NCBI GenBank assembly: GCA_009837815.1 | Contig: VXSV01000153.1 | Span: forward strand, 1-33,302 | Length of the DNA stretch: 33,302 nt | Origin: Acidimicrobiia bacterium | GTDB taxonomy: Bacteria; Actinomycetota; Acidimicrobiia; Spongiisociales; ZC4RG35 | Reading direction: 5' to 3' | Part shown: piece after piece, positions 8,321 through 16,287 of the stretch | Layout of the letters: each line of letters begins with the position of its first letter | Numbering within the stretch: position 1 is the first letter of the stretch | The notes under the pieces: generated by a model | Databases searched by the model: none | Seen by the model: only the letters and a program-made list of their open reading frames with translations | What the model was told of the DNA's origin: nothing | Translations under genes and position numbers: made by a program

Positions 8321-8737
8321 TCACACGGGTTCGAGAACCAACACCGGGATCTGGCGGGAGGTTTTCTTCTCGTAGTCGGCGAACTGCGGGAAGTCGAGCT
8401 TCTGTTGGGCCCAGATGCGCTCTCGTTCCTCTCCTTCCGTCAGCCGGGCCCGGACGGTGAAGGTCTCGGTGCCGACCTCGATCTCGACCTGCGGGTTGGC
8501 CATCAGGTTGTGGTACCAGGCGGGATGGGTGGGTGAGCCGCCCTTGGAGCCGAAGATGGCGTAGCCGCCCTCCACCTTCTGGTAGGCGAGCGGGTTGGTC
8601 CGCAGGGCGCCGGTCCTGGCGCCGTGGTTGAACAGGATCAGCAAAGGCATTCCCTTCAACGGCCCGCCGGCCCATCCTCCGTTGGCTCTGAATTCCTTGA
8701 TTACTTCATTGTTCCAAGCGTTGTAGTCGCGCATCAC
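8321..8737 (-). CDS. Deazaflavin (F420)-dependent nitroreductase family protein, second copy
   Basis: 138 residues, same family as the protein at 3424-3837. The matching blocks are HGARTGALR, EGGYAIFGSKGGSPTHPAWY and HNLMANPQV, followed by EGEERERIWAQQK. Start is GTG 8737 or the adjacent ATG 8734; AAAGGG a few bases upstream serves as ribosome binding site. It lies 34 nt downstream of the helicase gene on the same strand, so it may be co-transcribed with it. It probably uses reduced F420 to reduce a small organic substrate. The close similarity to the other copy, with five kilobases of unrelated genes between, suggests duplication and later separation. Confidence 0.87.
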   Translation of the reverse strand: MMRDYNAWNNEVIKEFRANGGWAGGPLKGMPLLILFNHGARTGALRTNPLAYQKVEGGYAIFGSKGGSPTHPAWYHNLMANPQVEIEVGTETFTVRARLTEGEERERIWAQQKLDFPQFADYEKKTSRQIPVLVLEPV

Positions 8738-8771
8738 CGGGCCCTTTCATGCAGGTCTCCGCCAGATAAGG

Positions 8772-11700
8772 CTAGGGGCGTCGGTGGATGACATTGCCGG
8801 ACCGATCCTCAGCTCGGCGGCTTGACTCGACCAACTCGAGGATGTCCCGTCCATACATGGCGAGCCTTGCGGGGCCGATTCCGTGAACCGCAAGGAGCTC
8901 GGCCTCGGTCCTGGGCCGGAGTCGGGAGATCTCTTCCAGCGTCTCGTTCCGTGAAATGACATATGGGGGGACCTGTTCGCGGCGGGCCGTTGCGGTCCGC
9001 CACTCCCACAGCGCATCGAGCAGAGCGGAGTCCTCCCCGAAAGCGTGCCGGGGCCGCTCCGGCGCGGCTTGGGTGGGCCTCGGCTGCTTTGGTCCGACCG
9101 GAGGATCATCCGACCGGTCTGTTGGCCTCTTGCCGGCGGCAGCGACAATGGTGATTACGTCACGACCGTATCGGGCCAGCTTGAGGGGACCCACGCCCCG
9201 AACTCCCAGGAGTTCTGCTCTGGAGCGGGGCCGGAGTCGGGAGATCTCCTCCAAGGTCCGGTTGGTAAAGACGACGAAAGCGGCCACGCCCTGTTCTCGG
9301 GCTACACCGAGACGCCACTCCCTCAAAGCTTCATAGAGGTCGGCGTCGTACGGTTCGTCCGCTTCGGCGGCACTCGGTCCGGGGGTCTTGGCCGCATCAC
9401 CTCGGGTCCCGGGCTCCGCCGCCGTCGGGGTCTCCGGGTGCGGATCGGTTCGGAGGGTGGGAACCTCCACCGGCGGCGGGCGGTACTTTCGGGCGAGTTC
9501 CCGGATGAAGGGCGACTCCCTGCCCCGCTCGGCCACGACCACCACCTCCCGGCGGCATCGGGTGATCGCCACATGGAGCACTCGACGTTCCTCTTCCACG
9601 TCGTCGGCCAGCACATGGGGCATCAGGCCCTGGTCGACCCCGAATACGATCACCCGATCCCATTCCAGTCCCTTCACACGGTGGACGGAGGTGGCGGTCA
9701 CTCCCGCCGGTGGAGACGGCCCCCGGTTCAGGAGGCGTCGCAGTTCCGTCTCGAAGGTCGGCAGGTCCTCGTACACAGCGGCCGTGCGACGCAGTGCCAC
9801 CAGGTCGTCGGTGTGGGTGGACCGATCGGCCCTGCCCCGTTTGGAGTCCAAGGAGTGGGCGACCCTGCCCAGCCCGACTTCGCTGGAGAGATAGTCCAGC
9901 AAAAGCCCGGTTTCCCCTTGGGCGGCCACCTGCGCTCCGTCCTCTATGGCGGCGGCGAACCTCCGCCAGGTGGCTGCTCTCCGCTCGTCCAGGTCCCGTC
10001 CGAGGGCGGCCAGTTCCCGGATCGAAGTGCTGCCCGAAGGAAGCAACTCGGAAGCCAGCCGGTTGATCCGCCGGGCGGGCCGCCGCACCGCCTCCAGGAG
10101 GTCCCGGCGGCTCATGGACCCGGGGTCCAGTGCGAGCCTCATCCATGCCAGGGCGGCCCGCATGGTGGTCCGTCCCAGGAGGCCCGCGTCGAGTTGGGTA
10201 CGGAAAGGGATGCCGGCCCGCTCGAGCGCCGCCAGCATTGGGAGGAGCGCCGAGTTGACCCTGGCCAGGACCGCGATGTCCCGGGGTGACGCTCCGTCCT
10301 CGACCCACTTGCCTACGATGCCCGCCGGCTCCACCGCCATCCCCTGCCGGTCGGGGGTGATGACCCGAAAGCCCCCCTCGGCGGAGTCCCCGAAGGCCGC
10401 GACGGTCTTGGGGACCCTGATTCGGTTGTGGGAGAGCAGCCGGGAGGCGGCGTCGACCACCTCGGAGGGGCAGCGGTAATTGACGGTGAGGGCGCCGGCG
10501 TCCGCGCCGGGAAAGTACTCGCCGAACTCGATGAGGAACCTCGGATCGGCGCCGGCGTACCCGTAGATGGTCTGGTCGTCGTCTCCGACTCCGAACACGC
10601 TCATCTCCGGTGAGGCCAGCAGTCGCAGCAGGAGGAGGTAGGCGGGGGTCAGATCTTGGAACTCGTCAACCAGAAGATGCCGGCAACGCACCTGCCAGCG
10701 TTTCCGGAGATCCGGGTCAGCCAGCAGCAGTTCGATGGCCCCGTAGATCTGTTCGTTGTAGTCGACCTCGTTCCTCCGGGCAAGGAGGGTCCGGTACGCG
10801 GGGAACAGACCGGCCAGACCCTCGGTGTCGCTCCGGCTTCCCTCGACCTCGTCCGGGTCCCCGAGCGCGATCATGATCTCGGCCAGGCCTTCCAGATAGG
10901 GTCCGATGACGTCGGTGTTGGGGCGGGGCCGCTTGGGGACCAAGGTCTCCAATCTGGTGCGGACTTGCCGCTCGGTCAGCAAGGTGGCGTCGGGCCGGAC
11001 GTCGCGGACGATCGCCCACCCGAGAGAGTGGATGGTGCGGATACTCAGGTCGTCGCGATGCAGACGTTGCCGCATCTCCCGTGCGGCCCGGTTGTTGTAG
11101 GCCACGGCGGTCACGAACTGCGGTTCGACGCCGCGGTCGTCGACCAGGTGAAGAAGTCGGGCGCCGAGCGTGCGGGTCTTTCCCGATCCGGCCGGGGCTA
11201 TCACCCTGACCGGCCCGGCCCGGTGCTCCACCGCCGCCCGCTGGTCCCCGGCCAGATCGGCCCTGGACGTGGTGGCGGGAGGCTGGAGGGCGAGCCGCCC
11301 GCCTTCGATGGTCTGGGCATGGATCACCGTGATGTCCAGAGGCGACCGGGGGCCTCCGTCGACCCAGGCGTGCATTCCCCGCGGGGTGACGATGTCCGCT
11401 CGTCCGCCGAGCCGCGCTCCCAGCCGCGCGGCCTTCCTGCTCCACCACCAGATGGGGTCGGCCCCGCGCACGTCCCAGTTGTTGGCCCAAACCAGGAAGT
11501 GAAGCCTCTCGAGCAGGGGAACGTATCCGGGGCCGAGCATCCACGGCGCCCTCTCCTCTACCACCGGCCGCCGCAACTCGGCTGCTTCCACTCCCAGTTC
11601 CACTGTCACCGGCCGCCGTTCCACCCAATGGCTGTGCAGGCGCTCCACCGCTTCCTCCAGAGCCTGCGGGCCGGACAGCACCGATTCGTCGACGAGGACC

Positions 11701-11783
11701 CGCGGGACTGACTGGAGGGGCGACGGGCTTCCCTCGCTTACCACCACCCCTCGCCCAAGCAGGTCAGGTCCTGGAAAAGTCAT
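8772..11783 (-). CDS. UvrD/PcrA-type superfamily 1 DNA helicase with two HRDC domains
   Basis: 1003 residues, much longer than the roughly 700 of UvrD or PcrA. Residues 1-175 form an N-terminal region I do not recognise (Trp-rich stretch ANNWDVRGADPIWWWSRK at about 100-117). Helicase motifs follow in order: Walker A APAGSGKT (196-203), TIHSLGW, Walker B VDEFQD (372-377), GDDDQTIYGYAGA, NYRCPSEVV, SVHRVKGLEWD and AITRCRRE (about 740). After a Pro-rich linker come two tandem HRDC domains at about 813-885 and 918-990, each with the phrase TLEEISRLRPR. HRDC domains bind DNA in RecQ and UvrD2. The enzyme should unwind DNA 3' to 5' with ATP in repair or recombination. Actinobacterial UvrD2 has one HRDC, so this is a UvrD2-like variant with a duplicated domain. 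Confidence 0.9.
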   Translation of the reverse strand: MTFPGPDLLGRGVVVSEGSPSPLQSVPRVLVDESVLSGPQALEEAVERLHSHWVERRPVTVELGVEAAELRRPVVEERAPWMLGPGYVPLLERLHFLVWANNWDVRGADPIWWWSRKAARLGARLGGRADIVTPRGMHAWVDGGPRSPLDITVIHAQTIEGGRLALQPPATTSRADLAGDQRAAVEHRAGPVRVIAPAGSGKTRTLGARLLHLVDDRGVEPQFVTAVAYNNRAAREMRQRLHRDDLSIRTIHSLGWAIVRDVRPDATLLTERQVRTRLETLVPKRPRPNTDVIGPYLEGLAEIMIALGDPDEVEGSRSDTEGLAGLFPAYRTLLARRNEVDYNEQIYGAIELLLADPDLRKRWQVRCRHLLVDEFQDLTPAYLLLLRLLASPEMSVFGVGDDDQTIYGYAGADPRFLIEFGEYFPGADAGALTVNYRCPSEVVDAASRLLSHNRIRVPKTVAAFGDSAEGGFRVITPDRQGMAVEPAGIVGKWVEDGASPRDIAVLARVNSALLPMLAALERAGIPFRTQLDAGLLGRTTMRAALAWMRLALDPGSMSRRDLLEAVRRPARRINRLASELLPSGSTSIRELAALGRDLDERRAATWRRFAAAIEDGAQVAAQGETGLLLDYLSSEVGLGRVAHSLDSKRGRADRSTHTDDLVALRRTAAVYEDLPTFETELRRLLNRGPSPPAGVTATSVHRVKGLEWDRVIVFGVDQGLMPHVLADDVEEERRVLHVAITRCRREVVVVAERGRESPFIRELARKYRPPPVEVPTLRTDPHPETPTAAEPGTRGDAAKTPGPSAAEADEPYDADLYEALREWRLGVAREQGVAAFVVFTNRTLEEISRLRPRSRAELLGVRGVGPLKLARYGRDVITIVAAAGKRPTDRSDDPPVGPKQPRPTQAAPERPRHAFGEDSALLDALWEWRTATARREQVPPYVISRNETLEEISRLRPRTEAELLAVHGIGPARLAMYGRDILELVESSRRAEDRSGNVIHRRP

Positions 11784-11789
11784 GACCGA

Positions 11790-11795
11790 AATGTA
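11790..11795 (-). promoter_or_regulatory. -10 box (TACATT) placed for a leaderless helicase transcript
   Basis: TACATT on the minus strand ends 6 nt before the helicase ATG at 11783. No Shine-Dalgarno sequence lies in between. Confidence 0.45.
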
Positions 11796-11853
11796 TCAAC
11801 GTCCTGTGACGACAACTCCGTACGGCCAACGGCGGAGGGAAACCGCCGGCGGG

Positions 11854-12255
11854 CTACACGCCGATGACGGTCATGGCCGCAGACCGCGCCGCTTGTCCCT
11901 GGCGTATGTCAAAGGTCAGGAAAGTGGTTTCATTGCCGGCGCGGCGAGCGGCGGCTATGTGTAATGCATCGAGTGAGCGGCAAACCGTCAGTTCGGCCAG
12001 TCGCGCTGCTTCGTTGCAGGTGACGGCGTCGAGGGCTATGACAGCAAAGCTGTGCAGGTCGGATTGGACCTGGCGGCGGGCGCGAATCAGGTTATCCCCT
12101 CTGAGGAGCCGGGTGAGATTGCGGCGCAGTTCGATCTCGGTGAGTCGGGAGGTAACCAGCACCGGGTCGGAGCCCATCAGGTGCTCGGCGAGGTCCGAGT
12201 CCGGTTCGGAGATATACCGTTTCATTAGGGCGCTGGTGTCCACATAAAGGGTCAT
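11854..12255 (-). CDS. vapC: VapC-type toxin, PIN-domain ribonuclease
   Basis: 133 residues, the usual length. The PIN-domain acidic residues that hold the metal are all visible: D6 in YVDTSALMK, E40 or E42 in LTEIELRR, D96 in SLDALHIAAA and D116 in FLTFDIRQG. VapC toxins cut RNA, often tRNA or rRNA, when the antitoxin is lost. Its ATG overlaps the antitoxin stop by 4 nt (ATGA), the normal coupling of such operons. It is intact as far as can be seen, so probably an active toxin kept neutral by the partner at 12252-12506. Confidence 0.9.
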   Translation of the reverse strand: MTLYVDTSALMKRYISEPDSDLAEHLMGSDPVLVTSRLTEIELRRNLTRLLRGDNLIRARRQVQSDLHSFAVIALDAVTCNEAARLAELTVCRSLDALHIAAARRAGNETTFLTFDIRQGQAARSAAMTVIGV

Positions 12256-12506
12256 CCGCGGTCTTCATCCAGCACCTCGGAGATGGTTCTGGAAGCCTTG
12301 TAGCGCTCGATGGGTTTCAGGCCCCCTTGCAACGGTGGGGTGATCCAACCCTCTTCGATGCCCCGGTCAACCATCGAGATCCCACCTAGACTCACTAGGC
12401 GGGCTACCGGTCGGCCGCGATCGGTGATGAGTATCTGTTGCCCCCTGCCGGCCCTTTTGACGTACTCTGAGAGTCCGGCCTTGAGTTCTCGAATGCCTAC
12501 GTTCAT
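12252..12506 (-). CDS. Phd/YefM-family antitoxin of the vapC operon
   Basis: 84 residues from the ATG at 12506. The pattern MNVGIRELKAGLSEYVKRA followed by ILITDRGRPVARLV is typical of the Phd/YefM DNA-binding half, which binds the operon's own promoter; the C-terminal half (ERYKASRTISEVLDEDRG) should wrap around the toxin. The frame is open another 15 codons upstream, but that stretch covers the promoter and operator, and AGAGG sits about 7 nt before 12506, so the shorter start is right. The first gene of a two-gene operon. Confidence 0.88.
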   Translation of the reverse strand: MNVGIRELKAGLSEYVKRAGRGQQILITDRGRPVARLVSLGGISMVDRGIEEGWITPPLQGGLKPIERYKASRTISEVLDEDRG

Positions 12507-12522
12507 GTAGTCACCTCTAATC

Positions 12523-12551
12523 AGTGTAGTGACTACATTGGGATCTGTCAA
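12523..12551 (-). promoter_or_regulatory. Sigma-70-type promoter of the toxin-antitoxin operon
   Basis: On the minus strand a consensus -35 TTGACA (12546-12551), an exact 17-nt spacer and a -10 TACACT (12523-12528). This is the best promoter match in the window. The -10 lies partly inside the palindrome at 12525-12537. Confidence 0.75.
12525..12537. promoter_or_regulatory. Palindromic operator overlapping the -10 box
   Basis: TGTAG-TGA-CTACA is a 5-bp inverted repeat with a 3-bp centre, overlapping the -10 of the promoter. One arm with its flanks (ATGTAGTCA on the minus strand) recurs in inverted orientation as TGACTACAT across the antitoxin start codon (12504-12512). This suggests two sites for the antitoxin or the toxin-antitoxin complex to bind and repress the operon. 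Confidence 0.6.
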
Positions 12552-12598
12552 GTGGGTAGCCGTGTACCGCCAAAGGGCTTTGTGCCGGTGGCCGGCTC

Positions 12599-13696
12599 CT
12601 ATTCATGGACTAACAGGGGGATCTGCGCTTCGACCGGAGTCAATCCGCCGTGGTGGCCGGTCTTTTTGGCGTCCATGCCTCTGGGGAAGATCCCCGTGCC
12701 GTCCCGGGCAAGCAACAGGGCATCGGGCATGCGGGCCTCCAGGTCGGGGTGGGGTCTTCCTCGGCCCAGCAAGGTCCGCAGCGCCTCGGGGGCGATCATC
12801 CTGCTTCCGGTCTTCTCCGCCAGAGCCTCGATCCGGTGGGAAGGGCCGCTGAGCATAAGCGCCCGGCTGTCCCCCCACCAGCGCAGACCCTCGGTGTCGG
12901 TCTTCTTCAGGATGAACTTTCCCTCCTGGGGGATGTCGCAGTGGCCATGTTCGGAGGTGCCCACCATCACCGTGTCGGAGGGAAGTCGGCCGGCCAGCCG
13001 CCCCCAGAGCCGGTCAGCGCCCGCCATTGCCAGACGGTAAGAATCCGAAAGCTGTCCGGCTTCGTGCGCCGCTACGTCCAACGCGTGGTGGTACACCATC
13101 GCCAGGGTCCGCTTCGAGCGGGTGAAGAGATAGGCCGGATCGACCTCCGACGGCGAGGCGTAGCCGCGCATCTCCGCTCCGCGGTAGAGCATCCTGGTGA
13201 GAGGTGTGTCGAAGAAGGCGGCCGGCTGGACAGCCATGCCCCGGACCTGGCGGCCCGACAGCCTCTCCCAAAGGTTGGGAGCGGGAAGGAACGAGGCGGT
13301 GTCGTAGCGGACGTGCCGTCCAGAGAGGTCCGTCCAGCGCAGCAGGCTCACCACCTTCTGAAGGTCGGGCATCCACTGCCGGTATCCGATCACCCCGTGC
13401 CGGAGGGGAGTGAGGCCGGTGCAAATCGACGAGAGGCCCACGGTGGTGGTGGTCGGGAAGGGCGCCTCCAGGATCGCCCGGCGACACCCCGCCAAGGCGG
13501 AGGCTTCGGGGTGGGCCAGTTGGCCGGCCCCCAATCCGTCGAAGACCACCAGCAGGTAATTGCGGGCGGCCGGGATCAGTGCGGAAAGGTCGGAACGGAG
13601 TTCCCTGGTAGGGGAATGCCCGGTGAGACGGCGCTCCAACTCCGCCACCAGGTTGACCAGGTTGTTGCCCGCGTACCCAGGTCCTATCCGCTCCAT
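12599..13696 (-). CDS. Type I phosphodiesterase / nucleotide pyrophosphatase family protein
   Basis: 365 residues from the ATG at 13696 (a TTG three codons earlier is less likely). Alkaline-phosphatase-superfamily fold with two metal sites. Visible ligands: Asp 53 in LLVVFDGLGAGQL, the nucleophile threonine region PTTTTVGLSS, HHALDVAAHE, TSEHGHCD, and the late histidines in TGHHGGL. The family hydrolyses phosphodiester or pyrophosphate bonds in nucleotides or lipids. There is no signal peptide, so it is probably cytoplasmic. It lies between two toxin-antitoxin operons on the same strand, but there is no sign of functional linkage. A TAGCTT box ends 7 nt before the ATG. Confidence 0.82.
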   Translation of the reverse strand: MERIGPGYAGNNLVNLVAELERRLTGHSPTRELRSDLSALIPAARNYLLVVFDGLGAGQLAHPEASALAGCRRAILEAPFPTTTTVGLSSICTGLTPLRHGVIGYRQWMPDLQKVVSLLRWTDLSGRHVRYDTASFLPAPNLWERLSGRQVRGMAVQPAAFFDTPLTRMLYRGAEMRGYASPSEVDPAYLFTRSKRTLAMVYHHALDVAAHEAGQLSDSYRLAMAGADRLWGRLAGRLPSDTVMVGTSEHGHCDIPQEGKFILKKTDTEGLRWWGDSRALMLSGPSHRIEALAEKTGSRMIAPEALRTLLGRGRPHPDLEARMPDALLLARDGTGIFPRGMDAKKTGHHGGLTPVEAQIPLLVHE

Positions 13697-13703
13697 GGCA
13701 GTC

Positions 13704-13709
13704 AAGCTA
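13704..13709 (-). promoter_or_regulatory. -10 box (TAGCTT) placed for a leaderless transcript
   Basis: TAGCTT on the minus strand, then 7 nt, then the ATG of the phosphodiesterase gene, with no ribosome binding site between. Confidence 0.35.
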
Positions 13710-13857
13710 ACGCCGATTTCAAGGTGACGGCCGGTTTCCTGAGTGCCATGGGTCCGGTCGGGGAGGGACTGAGTTCGGGGTCATTCGAGTTTCCCCAAGC
13801 CGTAGGCTTGATGCCCAGAGGCCTGGTTGGTGGTCGATACCCGGAGGCCGGAGTTCC

Positions 13858-14280
13858 TCAATGATCCGGGTGGGGCACCGGGATCAGATCAAGTCCGCTG
13901 ATGGCCGCGTAGTCTTCCGGATTCGTGGTGTAGAGGGGGAGACCTCTGGAGATGGCAGTGGCGGCGATGAGGGCGTCGTAGGCCCGGGCGGAGGGTTTCC
14001 GACCCGCTTTGCGAAGGTCGGAGGCGACCCTACCGAACGCTCTGGCCGCCGCCTGGTCGAAGGGCAGGACGTCGAAGTCGGACTCTGCCTGCTGGAGGTG
14101 AGCCTGACGCCGACCCCGCTCGGTGTGGGTGGACGCGACCAGCGGCCCCACGGACAGCTCGGCCAGTGTGATCGCGGTAATGGTGGGTGCTGCAGGCAGC
14201 GCCCCGGGGTCGGACAACCTCGGAAGGAGTATCACCGTGCTGGTGTCGAGTATGCCCGCGCCGCTTTCGGTGGAGGTCAC
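13858..14280 (-). CDS. vapC: VapC-type toxin, PIN-domain ribonuclease (second locus)
   Basis: 140 residues from the GTG at 14280, which overlaps the antitoxin stop (GTGA). A longer frame exists upstream but lies wholly in the antitoxin gene. PIN acidic residues: D12 in ILDTSTVILL, E41 in TLAELSVGP, D102 in YDALIAATA and D123 in NPEDYAAI. The last block (LYTTNPEDY) is typical of VapC proteins related to the FitB type. Only distantly similar to the first toxin at 11854, so the two loci are not a recent duplication. Probably an active RNase toxin. Confidence 0.9.
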   Translation of the reverse strand: MTSTESGAGILDTSTVILLPRLSDPGALPAAPTITAITLAELSVGPLVASTHTERGRRQAHLQQAESDFDVLPFDQAAARAFGRVASDLRKAGRKPSARAYDALIAATAISRGLPLYTTNPEDYAAISGLDLIPVPHPDH

Positions 14281-14513
14281 AGCGACGGGTCGATGGTCTG
14301 ATCGATGTCCTGTCGGAGGGCGGTTGGATCGAGGTGAGGTAAGTGGCGCCATCGGTCCAGCAAGGTCACCGGATCAGGTCCTCTGCGGGGAAGCGGGCGG
14401 AGTGATGCGACAGGACGCCCGGATCGCGTCACGGTAAGGCTTTCACCCGCCAGCACCCGCTCGATGATTGCTCCGCCCTTGTTGCGGAGGTCTCTGATAG
14501 TCACCTGAGTCAC
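14277..14513 (-). CDS. Phd/YefM-family antitoxin (second locus)
   Basis: 78 residues from GTG 14513; a second GTG at 14504 is also possible. VTIRDLRNKGGAIIERVLAG followed by LTVTRSGRPVASLRPL is the Phd/YefM DNA-binding pattern; the C-terminal part (LDRWRHLPHLDPTALRQDI) would contact the toxin. GAGAGG lies directly before 14513, which favours 14504 if translation uses a ribosome binding site. If the transcript is leaderless, 14513 fits, because a TACACT box ends 6 nt upstream of it. Coupled to the toxin by a 4-nt overlap. Confidence 0.85.
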   Translation of the reverse strand: MTQVTIRDLRNKGGAIIERVLAGESLTVTRSGRPVASLRPLPRRGPDPVTLLDRWRHLPHLDPTALRQDIDQTIDPSL

Positions 14514-14519
14514 CCTCTC

Positions 14520-14535
14520 AGTGTATCACAGGTGA
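14520..14535 (-). promoter_or_regulatory. -10 box (TACACT) and adjoining palindrome before the second antitoxin gene
   Basis: TACACT on the minus strand (14520-14525) is the same -10 as in the first toxin-antitoxin promoter. Next to it is TCAC-CT-GTGA (14526-14535), a small inverted repeat that could be the operator. No good -35 is seen. Confidence 0.4.
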
Positions 14536-14590
14536 GACAATACCGAGTGCCTATGTCTCCGAAATACTTCGAAAGCGCGAAAGAAGAGGG

Positions 14591-14631
14591 GAGACCCACC
14601 TCCCAACGTGCTCTCTTTTCGGTGGGGTCTC
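14591..14631. terminator. Hairpin terminator after betA
   Basis: GAGACCCACC pairs with GGTGGGGTCTC (one bulged base) across a loop of about 20 nt, beginning 3 nt after the betA stop codon. The minus-strand sequence after it is pyrimidine-rich but has no pure T run. Likely the 3' end of the betC-betA transcript. Confidence 0.5.
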
Positions 14632-14633
14632 GT

Positions 14634-16268
14634 CTACCCGTGGCGGTACCAGGACACTTCTTCGGGCGGCAGGGGGGTGTTGCCCAGGATGGCGTCGGCG
14701 GCCTTCTCGGCGATCATCATCACCGGCGCGTAGATGTTTCCGTTGGTGATGGTGGGCATCACCGAGGCGTCCACCACCCGTAGTCCTTCGACTCCGTGCA
14801 CCCGGAGGGTGTCCGGCGACACCACCGCCATCTCGTCGGTCCCCATCTTGGCGGTGCAGGAGGGGTGGAGGGCGGTCTCGGCGTCCCTCCGCACCCAGTC
14901 GAGGATCTCCTGGTCGGTCTGCACCCCCGGACCCGGCGACAGCTCCCCGGCGTCGAAGGGCTCGAAGGCCGGCCGGCCGAGGATGTGGCGGACGGTGCGG
15001 ACCGCCTCCACCCACTCGCGGCGGTCGTCTGGAGTGGAGAGGTAGTTGAAGCGCAGCGCCGGTTTTTCGAAGGGATCGGCCGAACGGAGCGTGATGGAGC
15101 CCCGCACGTCGGAGAACATCGGGCCGACGTGCACCTGGTAGCCGTGTCCCCGGGCGGGGACCGACCCGTCGTAGCGGATCGCCACCGGCAGAAAGTGGAG
15201 CATCAGGTTGGGATAGGCCACCCGGTCGTTGCTGCGAACGAAGCCGCCGCCCTCGAAGTGGTTGCTGGTGGCCGGGCCGGCGCGGAACAGCCACTGCAGC
15301 CCGATCCAGGGCATCCGCCACCTGGCCAGATAGGGCTGGAGGGACACCGGTTGCTTCGAGGCGTGCTGGATGTACACCTCCAAGTGGTCCTGCAGGTTCT
15401 GTCCGACCCCTGCCAGGTCCGCCACCACCTCCAAGCCCAAGGACCGGAGGTGCTCGGCGGGCCCGACGCCAGAGAGCATCAGCGTCTGCGGCGAGTTGAT
15501 GGCCCCCCCGCACAGGATCACCTCGGCCGCCCGGGCCCGCCGGAGCCGCCGGCCCTTGCGGTACTCGACTCCGGTGGCCCTGCGCCCCTCGAAGAGGATC
15601 CGGGTGATGTGCGCCCGGGTGACCACCGACAGATTGGGGCGGTCCATGACCGGGCGCAGGTAGGCCTGGGAGGCGCTCAGGCGGCGGCCTCGGTGGCGGT
15701 TGGCGTCGAAGGCGGCGAAGCCCTCCTGGCGGTAGCCGTTCACGTCGGTGCTGGTGGGAATCCCCGCCTGCTCTCCGGCTTTGAAGAACGCTTCGAACAG
15801 TGGGTTTTCGGCGGGGCCCCGTTCGAGGATCAGCGGTCCCTCGCCTCCTCGGTATTCGTCGACGCCGGCCAAGGTGGTCTCCAGGCGCTTGAAGTAGGGA
15901 AGGCAGTGGGCGTAGTCCCAGCGCTCCATCCCCGGCTCGGCCGCCCACTTCTCATAGTCCATGGGGTTGCCCCGCTGGAAGATCATCCCGTTGATGGAAC
16001 TTGAGCCGCCCAGCACCTTGCCTCGGGCGTGATAGACCCTCCGGCCCCCCATGTGGGGCTCGGGCTCCGATTCGTACTTCCAGTCGTAGAACTTCGACCC
16101 GATCGGGTAGGTCAGCGCGGCCGGCATATGGATGAACACATCCCAGCGGTAGTCGGGGCGTCCCGCCTCGAGCACCAGCACCCGGGCCGACGGGTCGGCA
16201 CTGAGTCGGTTGGCGAGGGCGCATCCGGCGGACCCTCCCCCGATGATCAGGAAGTCGTGGCCGTCCAT
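14634..16268 (-). CDS. betA: Choline dehydrogenase (GMC oxidoreductase)
   Basis: 544 residues, standard for BetA (about 550). FAD-dependent enzyme oxidising choline to betaine aldehyde, and sometimes on to glycine betaine. The N-terminus has the dinucleotide-binding motif [16 protein letters not shown], then the GMC signature [18 protein letters not shown] and HPSCTAKMG near the C-terminus, where the His is the expected catalytic base. The final block [18 protein letters not shown] holds the second active-site residue (Asn). The start ATG lies 19 nt after the stop of the choline-sulfatase gene, so both are in one operon and feed the product of one into the other. No betB, betI or betT is present nearby. 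Other GMC alcohol dehydrogenases look similar, but the sulfatase partner supports choline. Confidence 0.85.
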   Translation of the reverse strand: MDGHDFLIIGGGSAGCALANRLSADPSARVLVLEAGRPDYRWDVFIHMPAALTYPIGSKFYDWKYESEPEPHMGGRRVYHARGKVLGGSSSINGMIFQRGNPMDYEKWAAEPGMERWDYAHCLPYFKRLETTLAGVDEYRGGEGPLILERGPAENPLFEAFFKAGEQAGIPTSTDVNGYRQEGFAAFDANRHRGRRLSASQAYLRPVMDRPNLSVVTRAHITRILFEGRRATGVEYRKGRRLRRARAAEVILCGGAINSPQTLMLSGVGPAEHLRSLGLEVVADLAGVGQNLQDHLEVYIQHASKQPVSLQPYLARWRMPWIGLQWLFRAGPATSNHFEGGGFVRSNDRVAYPNLMLHFLPVAIRYDGSVPARGHGYQVHVGPMFSDVRGSITLRSADPFEKPALRFNYLSTPDDRREWVEAVRTVRHILGRPAFEPFDAGELSPGPGVQTDQEILDWVRRDAETALHPSCTAKMGTDEMAVVSPDTLRVHGVEGLRVVDASVMPTITNGNIYAPVMMIAEKAADAILGNTPLPPEEVSWYRHG

Positions 16269-16287
16269 CGCCCGATGCGGATACGGA

